This document shows positions 10,535-20,201 of a stretch of DNA of 64,000 nucleotides, one piece after another. The first letter of the stretch is position 1; each line of letters opens with the position of its first letter. This DNA comes from Hygrocybe punicea (Eukaryota; Basidiomycota; Agaricomycetes; Agaricales; Hygrophoraceae). The notes below the pieces were generated by a model. That model was not told the DNA's origin, searched no databases, and saw only the letters and a program-made list of their open reading frames with translations. The stretch spans positions 2,969,590-3,033,589 of the forward strand of contig OY744471.1 in the NCBI GenBank assembly GCA_963556145.1. The letters are read 5' to 3'. The position numbers were made by a program, and so were the translations under genes.

Positions 10535-10569
10535 CTATGGTGCGAATCAATTAGTCACCACCAAAGTTT
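10535..10569. repeat. Inverted partner of the 11286-11311/12550-12557 strip
   Basis: The reverse complement of this segment reads AAACTTTGGTGGTGACTAAT and continues TGATTCGCACCATAG. It matches 11286-11311 joined to 12550-12557 at 32 of 34 positions. It therefore shows what the right-hand site looked like before the 11312-12541 element inserted. The pair may be the inverted ends of an older element. Confidence 0.65.
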
Positions 10570-10749
10570 AACAACTTTATGGGCACCTGCAAATCTGACT
10601 AATTTTCTTATTTTTCTTGGCAAAATGCTCAGTTTAATGATAGGAACAAAAACCCAAGACAGAATTTTGATAGCATAAAAAATGGCCCCACTCAATTTTG
10701 GGTGTCACACTAATTTGACCATTACTATCTATGGAGTATTACTAATATA

Positions 10750-11131
10750 CTAAAAAGGAAATATTGTCTCAGGAATACATTGTACTGACTCGGGAATATG
10801 ATGATGAGACTTATATTTTGTGGAACTGAAGGCTTTGACCTTCATCTGAGCCTCATGAGTGCCCAGACTCTCCCTGTAGGCTTGCATCCATCGGTGCATC
10901 CCAACCCGATTCTTCTTGGTCGTCATCATCATCATCAGAGCTGATGATAATGTGATTGATACCTCCTCTGTACCCACATTCAGATTCAGAAGAGCTGTCA
11001 ACCTCAATGATTGATGGCACAGGTGATGGCAAGCTTTCCGATTGTGGCTTTGAAGATTGATGTTCACACACAGCAGCTTGCCCAGCATGGGCTCGCCTGG
11101 CTGCTTCTTGAAGGTATTTTTTTGGTGGCAT
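10750..11131 (-). CDS. N-terminal fragment of an unrecognised protein
   Basis: A minus-strand ORF starts at an ATG at 11131 (MPPKKYLQEAARRAHAGQA) and runs 92 codons. It has an acidic block (SDSECGYRGG-like context, then SSDDDDDDQEESGW). A second frame continues ESLGTHEAQMKVKAFSSTKY to about 10755, possibly after a short intron or frameshift. Basic N-terminus plus Ser/Asp cluster is typical of the N-termini of agaricomycete transposon-encoded proteins, but I do not recognise the family. It lies between the two inverted strips at 10535 and 11286. Confidence 0.3.
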
Positions 11132-11311
11132 ACAATATCTTAGAGGATAAGAGAGATGATGATTGCATGTTTATTTGTCAGAAATTACATTCATTAGTGC
11201 TTCACGAGCTCGCCTGCCATCAGGCCTGAGATTTAGGGCAGGCAGGCCAACATTGACATGGTCGGGACCCAATTTGGCCACCATCAAATTTTGGTGGTGA
11301 CTAAGTGATTC

Positions 11312-12541
11312 TAGTGATGCCAAAGTTCGGTTCGGTTCGGTTTTTTTGGTTTTTTGCAAAACCTGAACCGAAACCGCCGGTTCGGTTCAGCAAAATGCCG
11401 AACCGAAACCGAAACCGCTTCGAACTGTTTTTTAGCGTTCGGTTCGCGTTCAAACCCGGTTCAAACGCCGAACCGATTTGATTTAAAGCTTCTCCTACCT
11501 GTCAGCTTCATTTTGATCCCCTGATCATCCAAAACGGTCAAGTATTGAGTGAGTTATGATTAAAATAACTTTTATTCACAATGGGAGGACATCCATAACA
11601 TATCTTTTATTCGAATATAGTTTCCCCATGTTGGGACGAGAATCCAACACTGCAAAGACCCCAGAAAAACATTTGAACTCCCCACCCTAAACGGGGTACA
11701 GATATAATACAGAGATGTGATATCTATTGGAGGGGGTCGACCCCCTGAATAGACTACAAAAACTATTTTCAAGGTCCGACCTCCTGAAGTGGGCTATGCC
11801 GATCACTGGCATGTCATCTATTGGTTCCATCAACGATTCCAAACTGATATAAGCAAAGCGGTTCCAACCCCGACTGGCACCCTGTTTATTGCCCAGAATA
11901 TTTTTATCGTTATGGATGTCCTCCCAATATATAGATTGTGATTTTAAAAAATGAAAATAGCATTATAAGTAAAATAGGTAAGATTACCAAATTATTTGAG
12001 TACATTACCCTCATCAAAAGGTAATGGGTTCTCTGTTAACATTAATTAATATAATCAATATCCACTCACCTATTGGACCAACTTGGAATTTCTGCATAAT
12101 TGGTTACAAATTGAAGTCAGTTTAATGAGTGACCAGATATTGGTTAAATTAACTAATCTTAGCAGAGGACCAATTATCATTTAGTGTGGGCAATGTACTC
12201 AAATAATTTGGTAATTTTATCTATTTTATTTATAATGTTATTGCCATTTTTAAAATCCAATATATATATATATTGTGAGTAAAAGTTGTTTTAGTCATAA
12301 CTCACTCAATACTTGACCGTTTTGGATGATCAGTGGATTAAAATGACGGGAAGAACCGTATCTATCGGTTCGCGGTTCGAACCGGGTTCAAACGCGGTTC
12401 AGAACCGCTCAAAACCACAGAACTGCAAACCAAACCATCGGTTTCGGTTCAGCATTTGGCTGAACCGAACCGGGTTTTTCGGTTCGGTTTGCGGTTCAAA
12501 CCGGGTTTGGACCGGTTCTGAACCGAACTTCGGCATCACTA
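11312..12541. mobile_element. Fold-back hAT-type element with long inverted arms
   Basis: Perfect 8-bp duplication AGTGATTC at 11304-11311 and 12542-12549. Ends are TAGTGATGCCAAAGTTCGGT (left) and, inverted, TAGTGATGCCGAAGTTCGGT (right). The first roughly 200 bp on each side are packed with GGTTCGG/CCGAACC repeats. The arms remain alignable much further inward: for example AAACGGTCAAGTATTGAGTG near 11533 mirrors its inverse near 12300-12330, and AAATTATTTGAGTACATT mirrors again near 12000 and 12205. Almost the whole element could fold into one hairpin. There is no transposase. Confidence 0.9.
11583..11925. mobile_element. MITE nested in the fold-back element, 343 bp
   Basis: Ends GGGAGGACATCCATAAC and inverse GTTATGGATGTCCTCCC are perfectly complementary over 17 bp and are flanked by AAT at 11580-11582 and 11926-11928. 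The opposite arm of the host element (around 12240-12290 inverted) reads TTACTCACAATATATATA without an interruption. This supplies an empty-site comparison that confirms the insertion and its boundaries. The 3-bp duplication suits PIF/Harbinger-like elements, though the usual TTA is not seen. Non-coding. Confidence 0.85.
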
Positions 12542-14135
12542 AGTGATTCGCACCATAAGTACTAAGGGCTGGCCAGTTCCTGTTAGTGTTGCCACCACTC
12601 TGCTCAGCTTGGCTCTCGCTCCGCTTCTGTGGCTTTTGCCAAATCCGTCAAGCCAAGCCACATTGAACCGCTCGAAACCGCTCAAGCCACAGCTTTCAGC
12701 CACATTTCAATATTTTATGCAGGAACCCTTCAAAGGCTCATAGAATATAGTTTAACTAGGTTCCTTATAACTATTAGTGGCTTTCCAGCTTATTTTAAAC
12801 CAGCCTGTCCTCAGATATAAGGTGTGCACCGTTGCTGAGGCAGATGTTCATAGACCTGTCACACCTGTGACCATTTGTGATCCTGTCACCGTTTCTTGAT
12901 CAGGTGTCGAGGGAAATGAGGTTGCGACCAGCTTCGAAAATGATCCGGTCACCGTGACAGGGCAGTCACGTTTGGCCCTAGGCTCAAACTCAGATGGAGA
13001 CCCCAGACAGCCCGCGATCAATGGATCTCAGTCAATCGTTGAATCGTTTCCGCAAGAAGACATGTGAACGAAGGGGGCAAATAAACAATGCGGCGCCACG
13101 CAAATCTCTCCCCCCCCCAAAAGACAAGTTATGACGATTGGCCAATGACTGCCTCTTTCCCCCCGCAACCCAAACCAATGGAAGGGAGGGATCCAGGCCA
13201 AGCCCAAGCCCCACCCAAGAGGGCAAAGCAAAATAATGCGCCAAATTGTAGGTGCATTTAGGCTTCGGCTTCTAATTGGGCAAGGTATGCGAGCCTGACA
13301 CACTCACCTTTCGTGGTCTACTTTGGCCATGTTTAAGTCAGTCCACCCCTACAGGAGAAGGCAGCAGGACTGGAAAAACTGTGGTGATGCGGTGAAGCGG
13401 GTACTGGCAGGTAAGAGGGAAATGTTGTGCCCAAAAGCGAGGCGCAGAAAGTCAGATGGAGAACTCCAAGGGTCCCTGACAATGCCAATGAGGCTTCGAA
13501 TTTTACATCATTTATTATTGTAATCGGTTTCTGCCAAATGCCGGGATTGTCTTTGTGAGCGTCTTTTCCCCCTGCAAAATGTCTATTGAGCTGATGAAAA
13601 TCCCCCGTGAAAACTTGAGCGCAGGCCCCACAGGGCGCAAAAAAAACAGTCCACTTCAGCCAAAGACGTCCCCCGGGCCATTCCATCCGACATCCCCTGG
13701 GCCATTCCATCCCCAATCCAGTCCGCCCATTTGCCGTATGCCTCATCCTACTCTTGTGTACCCTCTCCCATCATGCTCTCTCTCCCCTCGCAATCACCCT
13801 AGCCAGATCATTTTTGAGTCCAGTTGCAAGGTTGGAACCTCACTTCTCCCATCTTCCCGTTGACACAACGCTCTCCTCTCTCACCAGCTCAATTTACTCT
13901 CTTCTGGTACATGCACGCATTCTCCCACTCTCTCGCCCATAGGGCTCCCCCCGCCACTCGCACCAGGGTCTGCTGGCAACCCTATAGTGCTCTTGCCTGC
14001 ATCTCTTCCCTCTTGCTCGCCTCCTGTGTCTTACTTGAATACCCCAGCATCTTCCGCCTCTTCACCCCTCTCTACCACATCTCTATGTGAAATCAATCCC
14101 CCAAAGCAAGTTCTTCTTTCCTCTACACCGAAATA

Positions 14136-14578
14136 TAGTAAAATGCAGGGGTTTTCTCCCAATGTATAATGGATTTAATTTGGGATTTTTATTACAAGAT
14201 GAATTCTTGGAAAAGTGCTGATATTTTTACATTGCAAGGTAAATATAATACATACCAACAAGTTTGATTATCCACGGGTACAAAAATTCCCAATGCAATC
14301 ATATCTAATTCTGCTTTTAAAGCCCAGGGGTACAAAATACCCCTGAAAACTCAGACCATTTGGAGTTTGAGGGGTATTTTGTACCCCTGGGCTTGAAAAG
14401 CAGAATTAGATATGATTGCATTGAGAATTTTTGTACCCGTGGATAATCAAACTTGTTGGTATGTATTATATTTACCTTGCAATGTAAAAATATCCACACT
14501 TTTCCAAGAATTCATCTTGTAATAAAAATCCCAAATTAAATCCATTATACATTGGGAGAAAACCCCTGCATTTTACTA
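14136..14578. mobile_element. Hairpin MITE, 443 bp, nested in the 6.8-kb element
   Basis: Two nearly perfect inverted arms of about 200 bp (14136 to about 14340 and about 14372-14578) are separated by a loop of about 30 bp. Ends are TAGTAAAATGCAGGGG and its exact inverse. The flanks are CCGAAATA (14128-14135) and CCGAAATG (14579-14586), an 8-bp duplication with one change, again hAT-like. The centre contains GGGGTACAAAATACCCC, itself palindromic. It is non-coding; overlapping ORFs are artefacts of the symmetry. Confidence 0.85.
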
Positions 14579-14819
14579 CCGAAATGTAGTCAACTCCGCA
14601 ACTCTCAAAAGAATAAATATGTCCTTGGATTGTTCGGTGAGTTTTCTTTTCTTTTCTTGTCCAATTTCCACAATCTGCGCAATATCCGCCCCAATGCAAT
14701 TTGCTAATTTGAATGGCAATGTTGCAGATCAAGCAGTAAAATTGCTATGCAAAATATGACCTGCCCAAGATATCCCAAATGTCTTCCTACTGTCATCCCA
14801 GGCTTCGGAAACAGTCGCC

Positions 14820-15275
14820 TTGGCCAGCAATTCAATATCGCCCATGATCAGCCAAAACGGTTTACGTCTCCCACGAAATACTCAACTCCCTTCTCCAATC
14901 TCTCCACTGACACAGCGCTCTCCTGTCTCCCCTCCGTCTCTCGCCTCGCCTGCCACATCCCTATCCAGTCGACCAAACAGCGACCAAAGTGCGTCAAGCG
15001 CCCAACCTCACAGTAATTTGGTTCTGACCAAGGGCTTTGTCCACGAGGTGCTCCAGCACTCACGCACATCCAGAAGCATCCTACAGACAGCTTTATGTTA
15101 TCTGGAAGCTATCCATTCCAAGGTCCCCGATTTGGTCCGATGCAAGCAGATAGGTGACGGTATCAAGGGAGAGGTTCAGTTGGCTGATCACATCGCTCAG
15201 GGCGAGGTTGACACAAATTCCAGCATGGTTCTTGACTCTGTCAGCAGCTCAGACCCCCAGCTCAGACCCCCATGA
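14820..15275 (+). pseudogene. Captured 5' fragment of a PHO85-type cyclin gene
   Basis: The open frame has a Pro/Ser-rich start (LPSPISPLTQRSPVSPPSLA), then VLTKGFVHEVLQHSRTSRSI and LQTALCYLEAIHSKVPDLV. This is the beginning of the cyclin fold in fungal PHO85-type (PCL/PHO80) cyclins. In intact cyclins the fold continues with a conserved stretch of the form FLASLILASKF. Here the frame instead ends after a degenerate tail at TGA 15273-15275, before most of the cyclin box. I infer a truncated host-gene capture rather than a working cyclin. A related Ser/Pro-rich segment near 13850 hints at a second partial copy. Confidence 0.6.
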
Positions 15276-15457
15276 TGAACCATATGTGGCAGAAAAGGAT
15301 GATTCACACTCATCATCAAATCTACAAACTCACACAACTCTTCCTGTATTGTAACTCGTAATAATACAATAAACATTTGCTTCAAGGGTCAAGGGTTGTG
15401 GTGACATGTGACTGTGACAAACTTGTTCTTTGTCTCTCACCACGACATTGCCTGTCT

Positions 15458-17185
15458 ATGCTTTCAAGATCAAAGTTTCCTGGAGTCTATCAGGCTCCCA
15501 ATCCTCCAAATGCACAAGATAGACTGGAAGAACTGGAAATCACCAATGACTTGGAAGGGGAACAAGAGACCCAGCTTGACACCACTCTTGAAGATGAAGA
15601 TGGTGACACCCACATGTCAGATATGCGGGATGCCCTCCTCCAAGCTTCTAAAGGTGTGACTGAGAAGACTGATAGCGAGTATCAGAGGTGGGAGGATCCA
15701 ATTACATGATTGTTCTTTTGTTTCAGTAGGCTGAGCAGGCTATACAATGGTACAGGCTTATGAAACAATGTGAAAGTTTCCTGCATACCAATGGCTTTAT
15801 CAAGGAGGATGAGTCATTTTTCTCCTCACAACCAAGCCAAGATGCTCCATGGTTCATTGCATCCTGGATTATGAACCAGTGAGATGCAATTAAATAAGAC
15901 TAATTGTGCATACTGATCAAGTGCCTGTATTTTTTATATCTAGGTGTGATGAGATTCTCCTCGATGGATCAAGAAGGCCAGCCACAGATGAACGCAACAC
16001 ATATTCATATGCTCAGAAAATGCATGCAGCTATGACATATGCTTTTGGTCATCTTCATGGGCTTGGAACAATGGCCTGGCATGAAAGTGGAAGTTCTGGA
16101 AGAATGGTTGGGAACCCATCTGTGTCCAATGTAGTGTCAAGCTATATGGTAGGCCTGTGAAGGAGAAAGGTGAGTCAAGATAATTATTTATGTTGGTATA
16201 CAAGTGTTGAATTACATAACTAAGGTTCAAGCAGGAGAGACATCCATGAGTGCACGTGCTATCACATCAGTGAGTTGGATTTTCTCTGGGATAATTCAAG
16301 CACTGATTTATTTGCTTTCTTTCAGGCAATGCTCAAGAAATTATATGTCTTCAATCACCAAAGCAATATCTGGGCTATCAAGAATTATGCTGTAGGCTCT
16401 CACTCCCAGAAACAAAACCCTTCAAGTATTCATGAATGGGGTGGTGGACGAACCCGCTGTTTATTACAAGCTGCCTACACAGTTGCATTTCTATGCTTAT
16501 TGCGTGTTGATGAAGTGCTGAAGATCCAGGCACATGACATTGAGATCCTCTCTGCAACATGTTATAAGCTCACTTTGCCTTTTCACAAGACTGACCAATT
16601 TGGAGGTACAGTTGTGTTTGTGGATAAGAATGTCATTTTGCTTACCCCTGCTACATTTCAGAAATTCAACCATTTGTTCTGCATGCATTATCTGAAGCAG
16701 AAGCCCATATTTGCCCTGTTCGTGCCCTTGCAGAGTGGTTGAAAGTATCCAGGATCAACAAAGGTTATCTCTTTCAAAAGATGGCTTCAGGTGATCGCAT
16801 TTCAGATACAAACACTCCAATGGTATGCAATATTCACTGTAATAGTCATGTTTAACTGCTCAAATTCTGGATGAACAGACCTCAGAACAGTTCCTAGAAT
16901 TGTTCAGGAACAACCTACTTGATATTGGTGTTGACCCTTATCCCTATGGAACTCACTCATTCAGGTGTGGTGGATGTCAATAACCTCTCATCAGAACGCA
17001 GGTGGCCAATACGTCGCATCTGTGAATGGGGTGGATGGAGTACTGATTTCACTCACTTGACAATTGTCAAGTACCTCATCTCATCAAATGAAGATCCCAC
17101 AGAGAGGCGAGAGGACTTTTTTGATCCAAACTGTGCACCAACTGTCAAGTGCCCTACTTGTGGTAGAACCTGTGGTTGTGCCTGA
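15458..17185 (+). pseudogene. Tyrosine recombinase (DNA breaking-rejoining type), broken
   Basis: Multi-exon gene. An acidic N-terminal exon is followed by AEQAIQWYRLMKQCESFLHT, TYSYAQKMHAAMTYAFGHL and GRMVGNPSVSNVVSSYMV (core-binding region), then the catalytic domain. The visible catalytic set is Arg in CLLRVDEVLKI, HxxR in YGTHSFRCGGCQ and a Tyr in LTIVKYLISSN. It ends with CPTCGRTCGC. A 57-nt intron near 16607-16663 restores QPFVLHALSEAEAHICPVRA. Two lesions are clear: TGA 16158-16160 where RRRKVQAG is expected (CGA to TGA would explain it), and one extra A near 16980 between HxxR and Tyr. It would otherwise cut and rejoin DNA through the tyrosine. The start is uncertain. Confidence 0.8.
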
Positions 17186-17246
17186 TCAGACAAAAGTCTA
17201 AATCAACAATTGAATGATTCAGTTATGTAAATTTGTACATGTAAAA

Positions 17247-18753
17247 CTAGCTAGCCATATGTAAACTATGGTAACGTTTGGCAATGGATGTGGGGTCACT
17301 CATAACAAGTATCTGACTTCCCTGACGATAAGTAAATTGTTTAGAGAAACTCGCACCATACTCAGTTTTGGCCAGCTCTGCAACATTCTTGTCCTCTATC
17401 AAATGCTGCTGTCGAAGGCGATTAGTGATGGCAGTGAAGGTCATTTGGGTACCATTGTCATTGCTAAATGTCCTCCAGAACTCCTCAGGGGTACCTTCAC
17501 GATAGCGCTCGACAACAACCTGAAAGAGTAAGGTGGGAACAAGAAATGATAGAGAGAAAATAAAGAAAGGTTACCTTCCATTCAAACCATCTTGCTTTCA
17601 TCCCCTTCCACTGGTCTTTTCTCCCATACTTGTAGAGCTCAGGCCAATGCACAACAGGTACAGGATGGCCATTGAAAACCAATGAGGATGTCCCAGACCA
17701 GTGTGGCAATTTGTAATCCCACATACCATTGAGGCGTGGAAGGTCATTTGCAAATGAGACCGCCGGGGGATCAGGAACCTGGTCCTGGGTGAACTGGAGC
17801 ATGGTCCCATTTCCAAGCATGAGTGAACGCTCAGGGAGCACAGCTAGTGCTGTCTGGGGCTGAATTGGGAGTGTCTCTACTGTGTTATGGACTTGGGGTA
17901 GGACCGGGGCACATGGTGATGGTACATCATCGGGTGGCTGCAATGCTGTGCTAACCAACAAAGACTGTGGCAGTATTTGATGAGCAAGTCACTCACAAAA
18001 TTAGAATAGTACTTACTGGATTTGGGAGCCTCTCGTGAGGTTTGTCATGCAGTGCTGGGACTATTTCCAGCTCAGGATACACAGTGGGCTCGTATGGAAA
18101 CATAGCGCAAACAGTGTCTGCCTGATTAAGATGCTGTGAGTGAGGAATGTCCACAAAAGCCTGCAACATACCCATGGGAGGAGCTGCTCAACTTGTTGAG
18201 CAGTTCGGGTGTCCTTCGATTGTTCTGTTGGGAGGGCATGGAGAACAGTGCCCTTCCAATCAGAAACACTATGGCCTAAGAGTAGCTCTCGGCGCCAAGC
18301 AGACTGCTTGGGCTTCGTCTTGTGGACGCCTCGCCTCGGCCCCTTGTGCAGCCATTTTGCACCAGCTATGAGACTGAAAAAGAAAAGAAAAGAATGGGCG
18401 CGGGGTGAATTAGACAGCGGATGGGTTAGTGCTCACCCTTTCCACGCGTCTCGGTCCCCGCTGTAACCTCTCAGCCACTCGCGTAGCGTTTCGGTGTTCC
18501 CTGAGATGGGGAGCCGAAACTCCTGGCACCACTCTTTGAGGGTGGATTTCATCTGCCCATTTCTGGGGGAGCAATACAGTACAAATCAACAAGAAACAAA
18601 AGAAATAAGGTAAAGAGAAACTCACAGATTGAGAAAAGATACTTCGTGCTGCCCATCTGCGCCCACCCAACCTGGGAATGGCAGGAGCGCATCCCCACTG
18701 CTCCTGGGGCTCCACGTTGGCGTGTTGGTGGATAACTCCACCTCTGCCGGCAT
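17247..18753 (-). CDS. SAP-domain protein, partner gene of the tyrosine recombinase
   Basis: Six exons can be joined. Exon 1 begins at ATG 18753 (MPAEVELSTNTPTWSP), or at 18993 with a hydrophobic N-terminus that looks less likely. Exon 2 (about 18563-18437) carries a SAP-like helix-loop-helix, MKSTLKEWCQEFRLPISGNT plus a following LREWLRGY, a motif that binds AT-rich or scaffold DNA. Later exons contain WKGTVLHALPTEQSKD, LNGMWDYKLPHWSG, PVVHWPELYKYGRKDQWKG and, after a phase-0 intron, VVVERYREGTPEEFWRTF. I recall multi-copy agaricomycete hypothetical proteins of this form. It converges on the recombinase gene with about 60 bp between the stops, suggesting a two-gene unit. No lesion was seen. 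Confidence 0.6.
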
Positions 18754-19375
18754 TTGTGCTGCGTGGTGGGGAGCCCAAAGGAGGAGCACAAGCAGGCTGA
18801 GCAACCCAGAGTTGAAGTCAATGTCGAGGAATGTTAGTACCACTAGAAAGAGAAGCCCGCTAGCGAAATCGAGAGATATTGCCAGAATCGAGATTGCCAT
18901 CATCAGGCGTGGGCTGGATGAGGTGGCAGAATGGTGGGATGGGGCAACGGCGGATGGGGCCCGTGCGTCCTTGCCATCGATCGGCTGGGTCACGGCTGGC
19001 CTGCTTAATGTGCATTAATAAAGAAATACGCTGCGAGCGGGGGACGCGGCGTCGTGTAGCCTTCACGATTCGTTTCGATCCCAATCAGGTTCAGGCCCTG
19101 GCAAACGCCGGGTGACAAAATCGTTTCCGAACCATCTATTCTCAGAGAGAAGTCCTGCAAGCCCAATCATGCTTATATAGTGCTAGAAATTTTATCTATA
19201 CAATGCCCAAAGTCTATGTATGAGATTTACAACATGTCTACACAAGAACACAAGTTCGGAGTAGTGTTTCCTTTTTCCATTGGCTCAAGCTGTGGCCAGC
19301 AGCTCCAAGCAGGCTGCTAAAAAGTTGGCTCAGCTAGCCGCTTTCGGGCCAAGCGGCGGCAACACTAGTTCCTGT

Positions 19376-19430
19376 TGCTGGCAGTGTGACTAAGGGAAAG
19401 TCACGCCAGACCCTATTGCAAACTTAGTTT
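19376..19430. other. 55-bp strip of older sequence between two transposons
   Basis: After removal of the flanking elements, 12550-12583, this strip and 27900 onward read as one continuous sequence leading to UTP22. One frame (PVPVAGSVTKGKSRQTLLQT) is open across the GTTCCTGT junction and then stops. That is too little to call a gene. Confidence 0.5.
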
Positions 19431-19438
19431 TTGCGGAT

Positions 19439-20007
19439 CACCTGACCTTCCCACACTTTGAGCCTTATTAGGCTTGTCTCACTTTGTTTGAGATGAGTCT
19501 TATTAGGCTCAACTCTGTTGTATCCTCGACACCGGCGGTAAACCGAGAAATAACTCGGTCCATACCCTTCGCATATCGCAAGGTAAGTACCTTTATCTTA
19601 TCTACCGCGCCCTGAGCTGATAGCGGATGCAGCAATGCATCCCCGAACCCTGGAGTCCCATTGGTCCTCAGGCTGATCCCACCCCCTACCGCGTTGTATC
19701 CACACAGCGCCAGCGCTCCATGTAAGCCTGTCTTTTCCTTAGCGTATATGTTCATTACTCGTGCCTGCGCCCTTTTATAGCACTGGGAAGCTCCTGCCAT
19801 GGTGTGGTCCCACCCTCTTGCCAATGATCATGTTGTGCGCGCACAACACAAGTGCTCACAGTAAGTCTGTATTCTACCTAGCATACATACCTCATATGGA
19901 TGCCTACGGCCTTTATAGTGCCAGGAAGTGCCTTCCACCATGCGAGCCCGCCCTCGATGACATCCGCGCACCTAGTGTACGCACCCCAGGCTCACCCTCA
20001 CGCCCAC
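19439..20007. repeat. Left KDZ terminal inverted repeat
   Basis: Inverse of the right arm with few substitutions and small indels. It contains the 16-bp palindrome GTTGTGCGCGCACAAC near 19835 and, on the minus strand, CTATAAAAGGGCGC (19765-19778) pointing out of the element toward 19439. The minus strand is open for 119 codons (19824-19468), matching the ORF in the right arm. Confidence 0.9.
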
Positions 20008-20201
20008 AAGACTTGCAGCCACCCCCGCATCACCATTCACCATGTTACCTTCCTGACGTCACCCAATCCTCCCTTCTCCGGCACACCGGCAACCTCATGT
20101 GCCAATTACCACCATCAGCGCATGTATACCTCGTGTTTAGCCCTTTGCCCATGTACTTTACCTCGCTGGCTGATCCCTGGCACTCTTCACCCCCCTCTCC
20201 C

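Larger units (their letters stand above)
12584..19367. mobile_element. 6.8-kb element with hAT-type ends carrying a tyrosine recombinase and SAP gene
   Basis: A perfect 8-bp duplication GTTCCTGT lies at 12576-12583 and 19368-19375. The ends are TAGTGTTGCCACC (left) and, inverted, TAGTGTTGCCGCC (right). Subterminal zones on both sides contain AGCTTGGCT/AGCCAA-type motifs and CCACAGCTT. Cargo in order: roughly 1.5 kb with no clear gene, a hairpin MITE (14136-14578), the 5' part of a cyclin gene (+), a tyrosine recombinase gene (+, broken), and a convergent SAP-domain gene (-). No hAT transposase or hATC block is visible, so mobilisation would have depended on another copy. Alternatives are a hAT vehicle that captured a recombinase locus, or recombinase cargo that settled inside a hAT MITE before the last jump. 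Confidence 0.8.

Noticed and set aside
13028..13863. Overlapping ORFs of 60-137 codons on both strands in the left part of the 6.8-kb element
   Set aside because: No domains or consistent splice sites, and both strands are equally open. A hAT transposase was looked for here and not found.
14317..14732. ORFs over the 14136-14578 hairpin
   Set aside because: They arise from the inverted arms of a non-coding MITE.
18622..18993. Hydrophobic N-terminal extension of the SAP protein (start at 18993)
   Set aside because: Two adjacent hydrophobic stretches are unexpected before a DNA-binding domain, and ATG 18753 gives a simpler start, though the upstream start is not excluded.
19376..19430. Displaced first exon of UTP22
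   Set aside because: The only open frame here (SVTKGKSRQTLLQT) ends in a stop and does not resemble the Nrap N-terminus.
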